A DNA stretch of 64,000 nt from Falsirhodobacter xinxiangensis. Lineage in GTDB: Bacteria; Pseudomonadota; Alphaproteobacteria; Rhodobacterales; Rhodobacteraceae. Position 1 is the stretch's first letter. Every line of letters begins with the position of its first letter. The translations under genes were made by a program, and so were the position numbers. Positions 52,506 through 60,924 of the stretch are shown here, piece by piece. The notes under the pieces were generated by a model. It did no database searches, had not been told where the DNA came from, and saw only the letters and a program-made list of their open reading frames with translations. The stretch covers positions 124,001 through 188,000 of the forward strand of contig NZ_SMYN01000002.1 in assembly GCF_004959935.1 (NCBI RefSeq). Reading direction: 5' to 3'.

Positions 52506-52549
52506 GTTCCTAATAAGTTCTTTACTTGTTCTCCGAATCATGAGAACAA
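52506..52549 (+). promoter_or_regulatory. Candidate tandem LexA (SOS) operator
   Basis: Three GTTC half-sites at 52506-52509, 52517-52520 and 52528-52531 are each separated by seven bases, making two overlapping GTTC-N7-GTTC boxes. GTTC-N7-GTTC is the established LexA-binding direct repeat of alphaproteobacteria. The third half-site is also part of a perfect inverted repeat, TTGTTCTC (52526-52533) and GAGAACAA (52542-52549), eight bases apart. A possible -35 TTTACT (52521-52526) lies within the boxes and a possible -10 AACAAT (52545-52550) follows at 18 bases. A bound repressor would block the promoter. Confidence 0.7.
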
Positions 52550-52575
52550 TCAGGCAACAGAAACGGAGATGCCTG

Positions 52576-52695
52576 ATGCTGGATCAGATCAAGATGACCC
52601 TTTCGAATTCCCGCCGCGCCTTTGTCGAAGACGTTCTGGGCACCGTCGCGGTGTTCACGCTCCTGTTCGGCGCGCTCCATCTGCCATTGCTTTGA
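52576..52695 (+). CDS. Small 39-residue single-helix membrane protein, probably SOS-controlled
   Basis: A 39-codon frame. ATG 52576 is seven bases after ACGGAG. The peptide begins MLDQIKMTLSNSRRAFVEDV, a polar, positively charged N-terminal part. It ends with a hydrophobic stretch (LGTVAVFTLLFGALHLPLL), one predicted transmembrane helix with the N-terminus inside. I do not recognise the family with certainty; short proteins with a similar helix-LHLP ending occur in Rhodobacterales. A LexA-like operator lies upstream and an intrinsic terminator 43 bases downstream, which together define a transcript of about 210 nt. By analogy only, Caulobacter's SOS-induced small membrane proteins inhibit cell division. 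Confidence 0.7.
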   Translation: MLDQIKMTLSNSRRAFVEDVLGTVAVFTLLFGALHLPLL

Positions 52696-52737
52696 GCTTC
52701 CTGCCCGCGTGTTCCCCCTGCTGTGACACGCCTGACT

Positions 52738-52766
52738 GCCGCTGCCCGCAAGGGTGGCGGCTTTTT
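52738..52766 (+). terminator. Strong intrinsic terminator of the small SOS-type gene
   Basis: A ten-base-pair stem (GCCGCTGCCC / GGGTGGCGGC, two G-T pairs) with a GCAA tetraloop is followed by TTTTT. It reads rightward, away from the leftward Fe-S gene whose stop it touches. Confidence 0.85.
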
Positions 52767-53181
52767 ACTGCGCGGCCTCGGCTGCGGCACTGATTGCCAG
52801 CAGGATCGACGCATGGCGGTTGGGATAGGGCTGGGCTGCCCGAAGCGCCTCGAACCCGTCGAAGGGGGCGGGCGGGACCGGGCCGCCCTTCAGCATCGCT
52901 GCCAGCGCATCGCGGCCCGCCGCAAGCTCTGCCGCCGTGCGTCCCACAACCACAGCCCCCAGTACCGAAGCCGCCGCCTGACCAAGCGCGCAAGCCTTCA
53001 CATCCTGCGCGAAATCCGCAACCCGCCCATCCTTCATCACCACATCGACGGTGATCGTCGATCCGCAGGTGGGCGAGCGGCGCGTGGCCGTTCCACTGGG
53101 CGCCGGAAGCCGCCCGGTCAGCGGAATATCAGCCGCCAGCGCCAGAAGCCGCGCCGAATAGAGGTCGATCAGGTCGTTCAT
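52765..53181 (-). CDS. Iron-sulfur cluster assembly scaffold-like protein (IscU/NifU-N fold)
   Basis: 138-residue protein of the NifU_N/IscU family. The N-terminal LIDLYSARLLALAADIPLTG precedes the first cluster cysteine region SPTCGSTITVDV, and the second is VKACALGQAAASVLG. I see only these two of the three cysteines used by IscU: the C-terminal one is missing, as often in this alphaproteobacterial subgroup. It may be a cluster-transfer or SUF-type partner rather than a full scaffold. The start at ATG 53181 removes an arginine/proline-rich antisense extension. It is divergent from hisI. Confidence 0.78.
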   Translation of the reverse strand: MNDLIDLYSARLLALAADIPLTGRLPAPSGTATRRSPTCGSTITVDVVMKDGRVADFAQDVKACALGQAAASVLGAVVVGRTAAELAAGRDALAAMLKGGPVPPAPFDGFEALRAAQPYPNRHASILLAISAAAEAAQ

Positions 53182-53237
53182 CTTTCCCCGCACGCCGTTT
53201 GCCCCTAGATAGGCGCCGACGCAGCCAAGGAAAACCC

Positions 53238-53597
53238 ATGCCTTTCGACCCAGACAGCCTGAAATACGACCCGAACGGACTGATCCCGGTGATCGCGCAG
53301 GACCACGCCTCGGGGCAGGTGCTGATGATGGCATGGATGAACGCGGATGCCGTGGCAAAAACGTTGGAGACGGGGCGCATGACCTATTGGTCCCGCTCGC
53401 GGCAGTCCTTCTGGGCAAAGGGCGAGACATCGGGTCACGTCCAGACGTTGGTCGAGTTGCGCGTGGATTGCGACCGCGACTGCATCCTTGCGCTGGTGGA
53501 ACAGGTCGGCCCTGCGTGCCACACCAACCGCCGCTCCTGCTTCTTCACGGCCATCCGCGACGGGGCCGAGGTCGAGATCATCAAGGTGGACGAATAA
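53238..53597 (+). CDS. hisI: Phosphoribosyl-AMP cyclohydrolase
   Basis: Third step of histidine synthesis, opening the adenine ring of PR-AMP, 119 residues. Zinc and magnesium ligands are in VDCDRDCILALVEQ and the C-terminal GPACHTNRRSCF. It is a stand-alone HisI without the HisE pyrophosphohydrolase domain. AAGGAAAA precedes ATG 53238. The stop TAATG overlaps the next start, coupling it to the ABC-F gene. No other his genes are in the window. Confidence 0.96.
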   Translation: MPFDPDSLKYDPNGLIPVIAQDHASGQVLMMAWMNADAVAKTLETGRMTYWSRSRQSFWAKGETSGHVQTLVELRVDCDRDCILALVEQVGPACHTNRRSCFFTAIRDGAEVEIIKVDE

Positions 53598-55408
53598 TGG
53601 CCCGCGCACCGCTTTTGCAGCTTTCCGAAATTTCGCTGACGTTCGGGGGCGATCCGATCTTCGACGGGTTGTCGCTGAACGTGCAGCCGGGGGACCGGGT
53701 CGCGCTGGTCGGGCGCAACGGGTCGGGCAAGTCCACGTTGATGAAGATCATGGCCGGTCTGATCGAATCCGATCGCGGCGACCGCACGCTCGCGCCCGGT
53801 GTCACAACCGGATACATGGAGCAGGACCCAGACCTGTCCGGCTTCGAGACCTTGGGCGATTTCGCCGCACATGGGCTGCCGGATGGCGAGGAATACAAGA
53901 TCGCGATGGTGGCCGAGGGGTTGAAGTTCCGGCCCGAAACGCCGGTCGCGTCTGCCTCTGGCGGGGAACGCCGCCGTGCCGCCCTGGCCAAGCTGCTGGC
54001 GCTGGAGCCGGAGTTGATGCTGCTGGACGAGCCGACCAACCATCTGGACATCGAGGCGATCCAGTGGCTGGAGGCGCGGCTGAAAGAGACGCGGGCCGGC
54101 TATGTGCTCATCAGCCACGACCGCGCCTTCCTGAAGGCGCTGACACGTGCCACGCTTTGGGTGGATCGGGGCGAGGTGCGGCGGCGCGAGATGGGTTTCG
54201 ATGGCTTCGAGGAGTGGCGCGAAACCGTCTGGGCCGAGGAAGACGAGGCGCGCCACAAGCTGGACCGCAAGATCAAGGCCGAGGCGAAATGGGCTGTCGA
54301 GGGCATCAGTGCCCGCCGCAAGCGCAACCAAGGCCGCGTCCGTGCGCTCGCTGCGCTGCGCGAGGAACGGAGCAGCCAGATCCGACGTCAGGGCACAGCC
54401 GCGATGGAACTGGAAAGCGGCCCCGTCAGCGGCAAGCGGGTGATCGAGGCGCAGGGGATCACAAAATCCTTCAACTCTGTCGCGATCATCAAAGATTTCG
54501 GTCTTCGGGTGCAGCGCGGTGACCGGATCGCCTTCGTCGGACCGAACGGCGCGGGGAAGACGACGCTGCTGAAAATGCTGACCGGAGAACTCGCGCCCGA
54601 CACAGGCACGGTGACGCTTGGCACCAACCTGTCGGTCGCGGTTTTCGACCAGACGCGGGCGCAACTCGACAGCGGAGCGAGCCTTTGGGAGAACCTGACG
54701 GGCGATCCGCTTTTGGGCGTCTCGGGCCGTGCGGATCAGGTGATGGTGCGGGGCGTCCCGCGCCACGTCGTCGGCTACCTCAAGGACTTCCTGTTCGACG
54801 AGGGGCAGATCCGTGCGCCGGTCCGCTCGCTGTCGGGCGGCGAGAAGGCGCGGCTTCTGCTGGCGCGGATCATGGCGCGGGAATCGAATTTGTTGATCCT
54901 GGACGAGCCGACAAACGATCTGGACGTTGAAACGCTTGATCTGCTTCAGGAAATCCTTGGCGACTACGACGGCACCGTGCTTCTGGTCAGCCACGACCGG
55001 GACTTCATCGACCGCGTTGCGACGACCACCGTCGCGCTGGAAGGTCAGGGCCGCGCAACCGTCTATGCCGGCGGCTGGACCGACTATCAGGCGCAGCGCC
55101 AGCAGGTCGAGGAAACGGTGCAGCGGGTCGCGACATCGGCACCCAAAACCAAGGTCGAAGCACGTCGCGATACCGGCCTCAGCTTCACCGAACGCAAACG
55201 GCTGGAGCAGCTGCCGGGACAGATCGAAAAGCTGGAACTGGAAATCGCGAAACTCGGGGAACTTCTCGGCTCTGACGAACTCTTTACCAAAGAGCCGGTG
55301 AAGTTCCGCAAGGCGACCGAGATGCTGGCCGAACGCCAGAAAACATTGTCGGATGCCGAGGAGGAGTGGCTGGCGTTGGAGGAGAAATCATCGGCCATAT
55401 CCGGCTGA
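53597..55408 (+). CDS. ABC-F family ATPase, Uup type
   Basis: 603-residue soluble protein with two ABC ATPase domains and no membrane segment, of the ABC-F class acting on ribosomes or (Uup) on DNA/ribosome transactions. Walker A1 is GRNGSGKST near residue 38 and Walker A2 is GPNGAGKTT near 316. Signature sequences are SASGGERRR and SLSGGEKAR, each followed by LDEPTN. The P-site tRNA-interaction linker lies between domains. A C-terminal coiled coil (about 530-600) is the Uup hallmark. The initiator ATG is inside the hisI stop. Confidence 0.92.
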   Translation: MARAPLLQLSEISLTFGGDPIFDGLSLNVQPGDRVALVGRNGSGKSTLMKIMAGLIESDRGDRTLAPGVTTGYMEQDPDLSGFETLGDFAAHGLPDGEEYKIAMVAEGLKFRPETPVASASGGERRRAALAKLLALEPELMLLDEPTNHLDIEAIQWLEARLKETRAGYVLISHDRAFLKALTRATLWVDRGEVRRREMGFDGFEEWRETVWAEEDEARHKLDRKIKAEAKWAVEGISARRKRNQGRVRALAALREERSSQIRRQGTAAMELESGPVSGKRVIEAQGITKSFNSVAIIKDFGLRVQRGDRIAFVGPNGAGKTTLLKMLTGELAPDTGTVTLGTNLSVAVFDQTRAQLDSGASLWENLTGDPLLGVSGRADQVMVRGVPRHVVGYLKDFLFDEGQIRAPVRSLSGGEKARLLLARIMARESNLLILDEPTNDLDVETLDLLQEILGDYDGTVLLVSHDRDFIDRVATTTVALEGQGRATVYAGGWTDYQAQRQQVEETVQRVATSAPKTKVEARRDTGLSFTERKRLEQLPGQIEKLELEIAKLGELLGSDELFTKEPVKFRKATEMLAERQKTLSDAEEEWLALEEKSSAISG

Positions 55409-55519
55409 TGAAATTTTCGTGACAACCCTCCCTCTGGCGTTTTCCAAAATCGACGCCATTTTCCCCGTTGTGCCGGACAGCCTAGGCAACCCGGACGAAC
55501 GAAATTGGAGAATATAAAA

Positions 55520-56110
55520 ATGAAACGCTTTGCAGTGCTCGCACTTGGGACAATGATCGCCGCACCCGCTTTCGCAGGTGGCCCGGTTGTCGTGGCGGAA
55601 GAGCCGATTGTCGCAGCACCCGCCCCGGTGGCGGTGGTCGAGCCCGTGACGGGCGACTGGGCCGGCGCTTACGTCGGTGCGCAACTCGGTTATGGCAGCG
55701 GCGGTGACACCGATGGCGACGGCGCCATCGGCGGTGTGCACGCTGGTTACCGCTGGGATCTGGGCCGCACGGTCCTCGGCGTTCAGGGCGACTACAACGC
55801 TGCCGACCTGAAAGGTTCGGAAGACGCGATCGAAGTCGACAAGATGTACAGCCTGAAAGGTCAGGCCGGTTACGATCTGGGCCGCACGCTGGTCTATGCG
55901 ACCGCAGGTGTGGTCAAGGCCGACCTCGACTTCGCTGGCCAAAGCTACAGCGACCACGGCTGGACCGCTGGTGTTGGCGTCGACTATGCCGTCAACGACA
56001 ACTGGACCGTCGGTGGCGAAGTTCTGACCAACAGCTTCGGCGACTTCGACGACTCGGGCATCAAATACGACCCGACCACCGTTCAGGTCAAAGCCGCCTA
56101 CAACTTCTGA
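55520..56110 (+). CDS. Small outer-membrane beta-barrel protein (OmpA-like/OMP25-31 type)
   Basis: 196-residue exported protein: signal peptide [19 protein letters not shown], an Ala/Pro/Val-rich linker ([18 protein letters not shown]), and an eight-strand-like barrel with alternating aromatic strands ([36 protein letters not shown]). The terminal Phe is the BAM signal. Codon choice is highly biased to abundant-protein codons and a strong terminator follows, so it is probably highly expressed. ATG 55520 is nine bases after GGAG. The 111-base upstream gap contains a weak TGGCG/CGCCA repeat but no clear promoter. Confidence 0.87.
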   Translation: MKRFAVLALGTMIAAPAFAGGPVVVAEEPIVAAPAPVAVVEPVTGDWAGAYVGAQLGYGSGGDTDGDGAIGGVHAGYRWDLGRTVLGVQGDYNAADLKGSEDAIEVDKMYSLKGQAGYDLGRTLVYATAGVVKADLDFAGQSYSDHGWTAGVGVDYAVNDNWTVGGEVLTNSFGDFDDSGIKYDPTTVQVKAAYNF

Positions 56111-56132
56111 TCTTTCACAAGCATCGGACATC

Positions 56133-56162
56133 GGGCGCGGGGGGAAACCCTCGCGCCCTTTG
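56133..56162 (+). terminator. Strong terminator after the outer-membrane protein gene
   Basis: An eleven-pair stem (GGGCGCGG GGG / CCC TCGCGCCC) with a GAAA loop and a following TTTGCTTTG lies 23 bases after the stop. Confidence 0.8.
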
Positions 56163-56210
56163 CTTTGCGCGCCGGGGTTTGCTATCCCCCGCGGGCAATC
56201 GGAGGCACCC

Positions 56211-57584
56211 ATGACAGGCATCAGGCTTTTCAACACGAGGACGCGCACGAAAGAGGATTTCGTGCCGATCGACCCCGCGAATGTCCGGATGTATGTCTGT
56301 GGACCCACGGTGTATGACCGCGCCCATCTTGGCAACGCGCGGCCGGTCGTGGTCTTCGACACGCTGTTCCGACTGCTGCGCCATGTTTTCGGCGCGGACC
56401 ATGTCACCTATGTCCGCAATTTCACCGACGTGGATGACAAGATCAACGACAAGGCGGCGCAGACCGGCCGTCCGATCCGTGACATCACGGACGAGACGAT
56501 CGGCTGGTATCACGCCGACATGGACGCGCTTGGCGCACTTCGCCCGACGCATGAGCCGCGCGCGACCGACTACATCGCGCAGATGATCGCGATGAACGAG
56601 ACGCTGATCCAGCGCGGCCATGCCTATGCTGCCGAAGGGCACGTGCTGTTCGACGTTCGCAGTTTTCCCGACTACGGGCGGCTGTCCGGTCGGTCGGTCG
56701 ATGACATGATCGCCGGCGCGCGGGTCGAGGTTGCGCCCTTCAAGCGCGACCCGATGGATTTCGTGCTGTGGAAGCCTTCGAGTGACGATCATCCGGGCTG
56801 GGACAGCCCGTGGGGCAAGGGGCGACCGGGCTGGCATATCGAATGCTCGGCCATGTCGTTCGATCTGCTGGGCCCGGCGTTCGACATCCATGCGGGCGGC
56901 ATCGACCTGCAGTTCCCGCACCACGAAAACGAGATCGCGCAAAGCTGCTGCGCCCATCCGGGCAGCGGTTTCGCGCGTTACTGGCTGCATAACGAGATGC
57001 TGCAGGTCGAAGGCAAGAAGATGTCGAAATCTTTGGGCAACTTTTTCACCGTGCGCGATCTTCTGGAACAGGGCTATCCGGGCGAGGTGATCCGCTTCGT
57101 GCAGCTTTCGACCCACTATTCGCGCCCGATGGATTGGACGGCGGCCAAGGCCGAACAGGCCGAAGCGACGCTGCGGAAATGGCGGGACCTGATCGCGGGG
57201 GTGGAGCCTTCGGTGCCGTCGGCCTCGGTGGTTGCGGCATTGGCCGATGATCTGAACACTGCGGGGGCGATTGCCGAGCTGCACCGTCTGGCATCGGAGG
57301 GCGACCGCGCCGGGCTTGCCGGATCGGCGGCGCTGCTCGGGCTGCTGGAACCGAGCCTTGGTGCCTGGGCCGAGATTGCGGGGCCCGATGCGGCTGTATC
57401 TGACCTGATCGCGCAGCTTTTGGCGGCACGGGCCGAGGCGCGGGTGGCGAAGGATTTCGCCCGCGCCGACAAGTTGCGCGACGGGTTCGCTGCGGCGGGC
57501 GTCGTCGTGAAGGACACCGCAGCGGGGGCGGAATGGACGCTTGCGCCGGGATTCGACGCGGACAAGTTGAAGGGGCTGCTGTGA
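56211..57584 (+). CDS. cysS: Cysteinyl-tRNA synthetase
   Basis: Class I synthetase, 457 residues. The zinc-site cysteine and HIGH-type motif are in [17 protein letters not shown] near residue 28, WHIECSAM provides further zinc ligands, [10 protein letters not shown] is present, and the KMSKS loop is [10 protein letters not shown] near residue 270. GGAGGCACCC precedes ATG 56211. The stop overlaps the GTG of the next gene. Confidence 0.97.
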   Translation: MTGIRLFNTRTRTKEDFVPIDPANVRMYVCGPTVYDRAHLGNARPVVVFDTLFRLLRHVFGADHVTYVRNFTDVDDKINDKAAQTGRPIRDITDETIGWYHADMDALGALRPTHEPRATDYIAQMIAMNETLIQRGHAYAAEGHVLFDVRSFPDYGRLSGRSVDDMIAGARVEVAPFKRDPMDFVLWKPSSDDHPGWDSPWGKGRPGWHIECSAMSFDLLGPAFDIHAGGIDLQFPHHENEIAQSCCAHPGSGFARYWLHNEMLQVEGKKMSKSLGNFFTVRDLLEQGYPGEVIRFVQLSTHYSRPMDWTAAKAEQAEATLRKWRDLIAGVEPSVPSASVVAALADDLNTAGAIAELHRLASEGDRAGLAGSAALLGLLEPSLGAWAEIAGPDAAVSDLIAQLLAARAEARVAKDFARADKLRDGFAAAGVVVKDTAAGAEWTLAPGFDADKLKGLL

Positions 57585-58333
57585 GCCTTGATGCTTGTGC
57601 CGGGCTGGTGCAGCGCGGCGATCCTGATCGTTTCGCGACGGTGATGGCGGCGCCGGTGGAAGCGCGCGCGCTGCTGCTGCCGCTCTATGCGTTCAACCTG
57701 GAGGTCGCGCGCGCGCCTTGGGTCACCAAAGAGGCGATGATTGCCGAGATGCGGCTGCAATGGTGGCGCGACGCGTTGGAGGAGATCGATGCGGGCCATG
57801 TACGCGCGCACGAGGTCGCGGGGCCATTGGCCGAGGTCGTTACGGACCGCATTCCGACCGCCATTCTGGACCGCATCGTCGAGGCGCGCCGCTGGGACAT
57901 CTATAGTGATCCGTTCGAGAGTGAAGACGCGCTGATCGCCTATGTCGACCATACGGCGGGCGGGCTGATGTGGGCGGCGGCGTTGGCGCTGGGCGCGGAG
58001 GCCGCGGATGAGGGCAAGGTGCGCGACGTTGCGGTGGCTGGCGGGATTGCGTCCTATCTGCGCGCGGTCCCGGAATTGAGAGCGCGGGGTCGCCAGCCGC
58101 TTCCGCTTGCCTTCGATGTGCAGCGGCTCGCGGCAGGGGGCTTGGGGCGGCTTGGTGCGCGGCGGGGGATCGGGCGGCGGATAGCCCCGGCTCTCTGGCC
58201 CGCCTGGCAGGCGCGCGGTATCCTTGCGCTTGCACGGGCCGAACCGGCACGGGTGGAGGAGGGCACGCTTGCCGTGCCGGAGTTCCGCAAACGTGGTGGG
58301 CTGCTTTGGCGCGCGATCACCGGGCGGGCATGA
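57581..58333 (+). CDS. Squalene/phytoene synthase-fold protein, NDUFAF6-like
   Basis: 250-residue all-helical protein of the trans-isoprenyl-diphosphate synthase head-to-head family. The position of the first aspartate-rich motif reads [13 protein letters not shown] and the second region [13 protein letters not shown]; the DxxxD metal sites of true phytoene synthase are not present. That matches the non-catalytic NDUFAF6 branch, linked in mitochondria to complex I assembly. A role in respiratory complex assembly is therefore a guess. GTG 57581 overlaps the cysS stop (GTGA). Confidence 0.75.
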   Translation: MSLDACAGLVQRGDPDRFATVMAAPVEARALLLPLYAFNLEVARAPWVTKEAMIAEMRLQWWRDALEEIDAGHVRAHEVAGPLAEVVTDRIPTAILDRIVEARRWDIYSDPFESEDALIAYVDHTAGGLMWAAALALGAEAADEGKVRDVAVAGGIASYLRAVPELRARGRQPLPLAFDVQRLAAGGLGRLGARRGIGRRIAPALWPAWQARGILALARAEPARVEEGTLAVPEFRKRGGLLWRAITGRA

Positions 58334-58417
58334 GGGGGGCGCGCCTTCCTCAAGCCCCCTCCGGGGACCATCGAAAGGCGCGGCTGCCGCGCACGGAAAC
58401 GCGAACGGGGGGCGAGC

Positions 58418-59035
58418 TTGGCAGGGCGGATCATCAGAAGCGATGAGTGCATCGCGGAGGGAGCGACCGTTCTGATCGCCGTAGAGCCACGCTTTGCCGT
58501 GATCCGCGACATTCCGCTGCGACTGCGCCCGGACGGGTTCGGCGCGCTGCTGGATGCGATCCTGAGCCAGCAGGTGTCGGTTGCATCGGCCACGGCGATA
58601 AGGAGCCGTCTTGCGGCGGCTGGAATTGCGACCGAGGCGGATGTCGTCGCAGCGGGCGAGGAGGGCCTTCGTGCCTGCGGCTTCTCGCGGCCCAAGATCC
58701 GTTATGCGTTGGCGCTCGCATCCGCCGGGATCGACTTCGACGCTTTGCGCGATCTGGACGATGATGCGCTGGTGGCGGCGCTTGCCGCACAACCAGGGAT
58801 CGGGCGTTGGACGGCGGAAATCTATGCGATCTTCGCGCTTGGGCGGGCGGACATGTTTCCTGCGGGCGATCTTGCCTTGCAGGAGGCGGCCAGATGCCTG
58901 TTCGCGCTGGAGCGCCGGCCAACCGAGCGGGAGCTGCGCGCGATGTCGCTGGCGTGGTCCCCCTGGCGGGCGGTTGCCGCGCGGATGCTGTTTGCCTATT
59001 ACCGCAGCATGAAATCACGCGAGGGCATCTCATGA
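58418..59035 (+). CDS. DNA-3-methyladenine glycosylase, AlkA-like
   Basis: 205-residue HhH-GPD glycosylase that removes alkylated purines in base-excision repair. It shows AILSQQVSVASATAIRSRL near the N-terminus, the hairpin QPGIGRWTAEIYAIFALGRA and the catalytic Asp in FPAGDLALQEAA. It has only the HhH-GPD core, without AlkA's N-terminal domain. TTG 58418 with an upstream GGGGGG is the start; the gap after the previous gene (84 bases) holds GC-rich repeats only. The stop overlaps the esterase start. Confidence 0.9.
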   Translation: MAGRIIRSDECIAEGATVLIAVEPRFAVIRDIPLRLRPDGFGALLDAILSQQVSVASATAIRSRLAAAGIATEADVVAAGEEGLRACGFSRPKIRYALALASAGIDFDALRDLDDDALVAALAAQPGIGRWTAEIYAIFALGRADMFPAGDLALQEAARCLFALERRPTERELRAMSLAWSPWRAVAARMLFAYYRSMKSREGIS

Positions 59036-59691
59036 CGCGCAGGCTGGAGTTCGGACGCAAGGAAGCGCGGTCGGAAACCGCGACCGGAATGGTCATCTTC
59101 GTGCATGGCTATGGCGCGGACGGGGCCGACCTTCTGGGGCTGGCCGATCCGTTGGCGCCGCATCTGCCCAATACGGTATTCATCGCGCCCGACGCGCCGG
59201 AGCCTTGCAACGGCAATCCCTTCGGCCGCCAATGGTTTCCGATCCCGTGGCTGGACGGATCAAGCGAGGCCGCAGCCGAAGCTGGGCTGCTCGCCGCCGC
59301 CGCCGACCTCGACGCTTTCATCGACGAGCGGCTGGCGGAGGAGGGGCTGACCCCTGACCGGCTGGTTCTGGTCGGATTCTCGCAAGGGTCGATGATAAGC
59401 CTTCATGTCGCGCCGCGCCGGACGGTGCCCATCGGCGGTGTCGTAGCATTCTCGGGACGTCTGCTGGCCCCCGAACGTCTGGCGGACGAGGTGCGCTCGC
59501 GCCCGCCGGTCGTGTTGATCCACGGAGATCAGGACCCGGTCGTCGATTTCGCATCCATGGCGGTGGCCGGCGAGGCGCTGACCGGGCAGGGGTTCGAGAC
59601 CTTCGGCCACGTCATGAAGGGCGCGGGTCATGGCATCGCGCCGGACGGATTGCAGGTCGCGCTGTCCTTCATTGCACGACATCTGGGCTGA
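59032..59691 (+). CDS. Phospholipase/carboxylesterase family hydrolase
   Basis: 219-residue alpha/beta hydrolase of the YpfH/acyl-protein-thioesterase type. The oxyanion region is FVHGYGADGADLLGLA, the nucleophile elbow is GFSQGSM with Ser near residue 117, and the acid and base are in HGDQDPVV and KGAGHGI. No signal peptide, so cytoplasmic. It is co-translated with the glycosylase gene (ATGA). Natural substrate unknown. Confidence 0.9.
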   Translation: MTRRLEFGRKEARSETATGMVIFVHGYGADGADLLGLADPLAPHLPNTVFIAPDAPEPCNGNPFGRQWFPIPWLDGSSEAAAEAGLLAAAADLDAFIDERLAEEGLTPDRLVLVGFSQGSMISLHVAPRRTVPIGGVVAFSGRLLAPERLADEVRSRPPVVLIHGDQDPVVDFASMAVAGEALTGQGFETFGHVMKGAGHGIAPDGLQVALSFIARHLG

Positions 59692-59753
59692 TCGTCACGT
59701 TATCGTCACCTCCTGCCACTATCCCTAGTGTGGCGGCCCAATGATCGAAGGGC

Positions 59754-59781
59754 TTGCCAGATGCGGAACGCCATATATAGT
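59754..59781 (+). promoter_or_regulatory. Candidate promoter of the HNH gene
   Basis: TTGCCA (59754-59759) and TATAGT (59776-59781) are 16 bases apart in an AT-rich island (CATATATAG). The leader that follows has a GC hairpin (59798-59813) flanked by two copies of GGTGACGGGGCG. Confidence 0.5.
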
Positions 59782-59852
59782 CCGTGTCAGGTGACGGGGC
59801 GGGGCTCCCCGCCTCGGGACCGGAGCGGTGACGGGGCGAAGGAGAGTTGCAG

Positions 59853-60437
59853 ATGGACGGCGATTTCAGGACCCATTTCGTGCGCGAACCCTCCGCGCTC
59901 AAGCAATTCCCGGCACTTGTGCTGAATGCCGACTACCGCCCGCTGTCATATTATCCGCTGTCGCTCTGGCCTTGGCAGGAGGCGGTGAAGGCGGCCTTCC
60001 TCGACCGGGTCAGCATCGTGGCCGAATACGACCAGACCGTGCGAAGCCAGCGGGCCGAGATACGGATACCCTCGGTCGTCGTGTTGAAAGATTTCATCAA
60101 ACCCCAGAAGCGCGTGGCATTCACGCGCTTCAATCTTTTTCTGCGGGACGAGTTCTGCTGCCAATATTGTGGCGGCAGGGGCGATCTGACCTTCGACCAC
60201 GTGTTGCCGCGCGCGAAAGGGGGGATAACGAGTTGGGAAAACGTGGTGGCAGCCTGTTCGCCCTGCAATCTGCGCAAAGGGTCCAAGACGCTGCGCCAAT
60301 CAGGGCTGCGCCTTGGCCGCGCGCCCCGGCGCCCCACGCCCGAGGAGATGCAGAACCACGGACGACGGTTCCCACCCAACCACCTGCACGAAAGCTGGGT
60401 GGACTATCTTTACTGGGATACGGAGCTCGACGCCTGA
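59853..60437 (+). CDS. HNH endonuclease-fold protein
   Basis: 194-residue protein. The N-terminal part (PALVLNADYRPLSYYPLSLW) is followed by a C-terminal HNH domain. Zinc pairs are Cys103-Cys106 and Cys135-Cys138, catalytic Asp115-His116 are in LTFDHVLPRAKGG, and Asn130 is in SWENVVAAC. It is a lone gene widely conserved in alphaproteobacteria (from memory), not part of a phage or restriction locus, so it is probably a housekeeping nuclease of unknown role. ATG 59853 is eight bases after AAGGAG. Confidence 0.88.
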   Translation: MDGDFRTHFVREPSALKQFPALVLNADYRPLSYYPLSLWPWQEAVKAAFLDRVSIVAEYDQTVRSQRAEIRIPSVVVLKDFIKPQKRVAFTRFNLFLRDEFCCQYCGGRGDLTFDHVLPRAKGGITSWENVVAACSPCNLRKGSKTLRQSGLRLGRAPRRPTPEEMQNHGRRFPPNHLHESWVDYLYWDTELDA

Positions 60438-60468
60438 GGGCGCCGCGAACGTGACCGACGGGCCTTGG

Positions 60469-60924
60469 CTATCGGAGATGGCGCATCCGATCCAGCGCAC
60501 CCTGCAGGATGTAACCGGCGGCGACATGGTCGATCACCTCGGCCCGACGACGGCGTGAAGTGTCGGCCTCCAGCAGCGCGCGTTCGGCGGCGACGGTGGA
60601 CAGACGTTCGTCCCAGAACCCGATCGGCAGCGGCGTCAGGCGTGACAGGTTGCGAGCAAAGGCACGGGTCTTCTGCACGCGCGGCCCTTCGGTTCCATCC
60701 ATGTTCAAAGGCAGGCCGAGCACCAGCCCCACGATGCCCCGTTTGGCGACCAGCGCCAGCAACTCCTCGGCATCGGTGGTGAATTTGACGCGGCGGATCG
60801 TCAGCAGCGGACTCGCAACTTGCCGGAACGTGTCCGACACCGCGACGCCGATGGTCTTGTCCCCGAAATCCAGTCCCGCGACGGCCCCGTGCGACGGCAG
60901 GCTGGCGGCGAATTCCTCGATCAT
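60469..60924 (-). CDS. ruvX: Putative pre-16S rRNA nuclease / Holliday junction resolvase RuvX (YqgF)
   Basis: 151-residue RNase H-fold protein (YqgF family), trimming the 5' end of 16S rRNA. Active-site Asp19 is in [29 protein letters not shown] and [12 protein letters not shown] are the other signatures, and a final Asp is in [15 protein letters not shown] 60924 overlaps the ccmI stop (ATGA), so it is co-translated with a cytochrome c biogenesis gene. Confidence 0.95.
   Translation of the reverse strand: MIEEFAASLPSHGAVAGLDFGDKTIGVAVSDTFRQVASPLLTIRRVKFTTDAEELLALVAKRGIVGLVLGLPLNMDGTEGPRVQKTRAFARNLSRLTPLPIGFWDERLSTVAAERALLEADTSRRRRAEVIDHVAAGYILQGALDRMRHLR

Noticed and set aside
55435-55458. 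TGGCG/CGCCA repeat after the ABC-F gene as terminator
   Set aside because: Five-pair stem with a 14-base loop is too weak to call.
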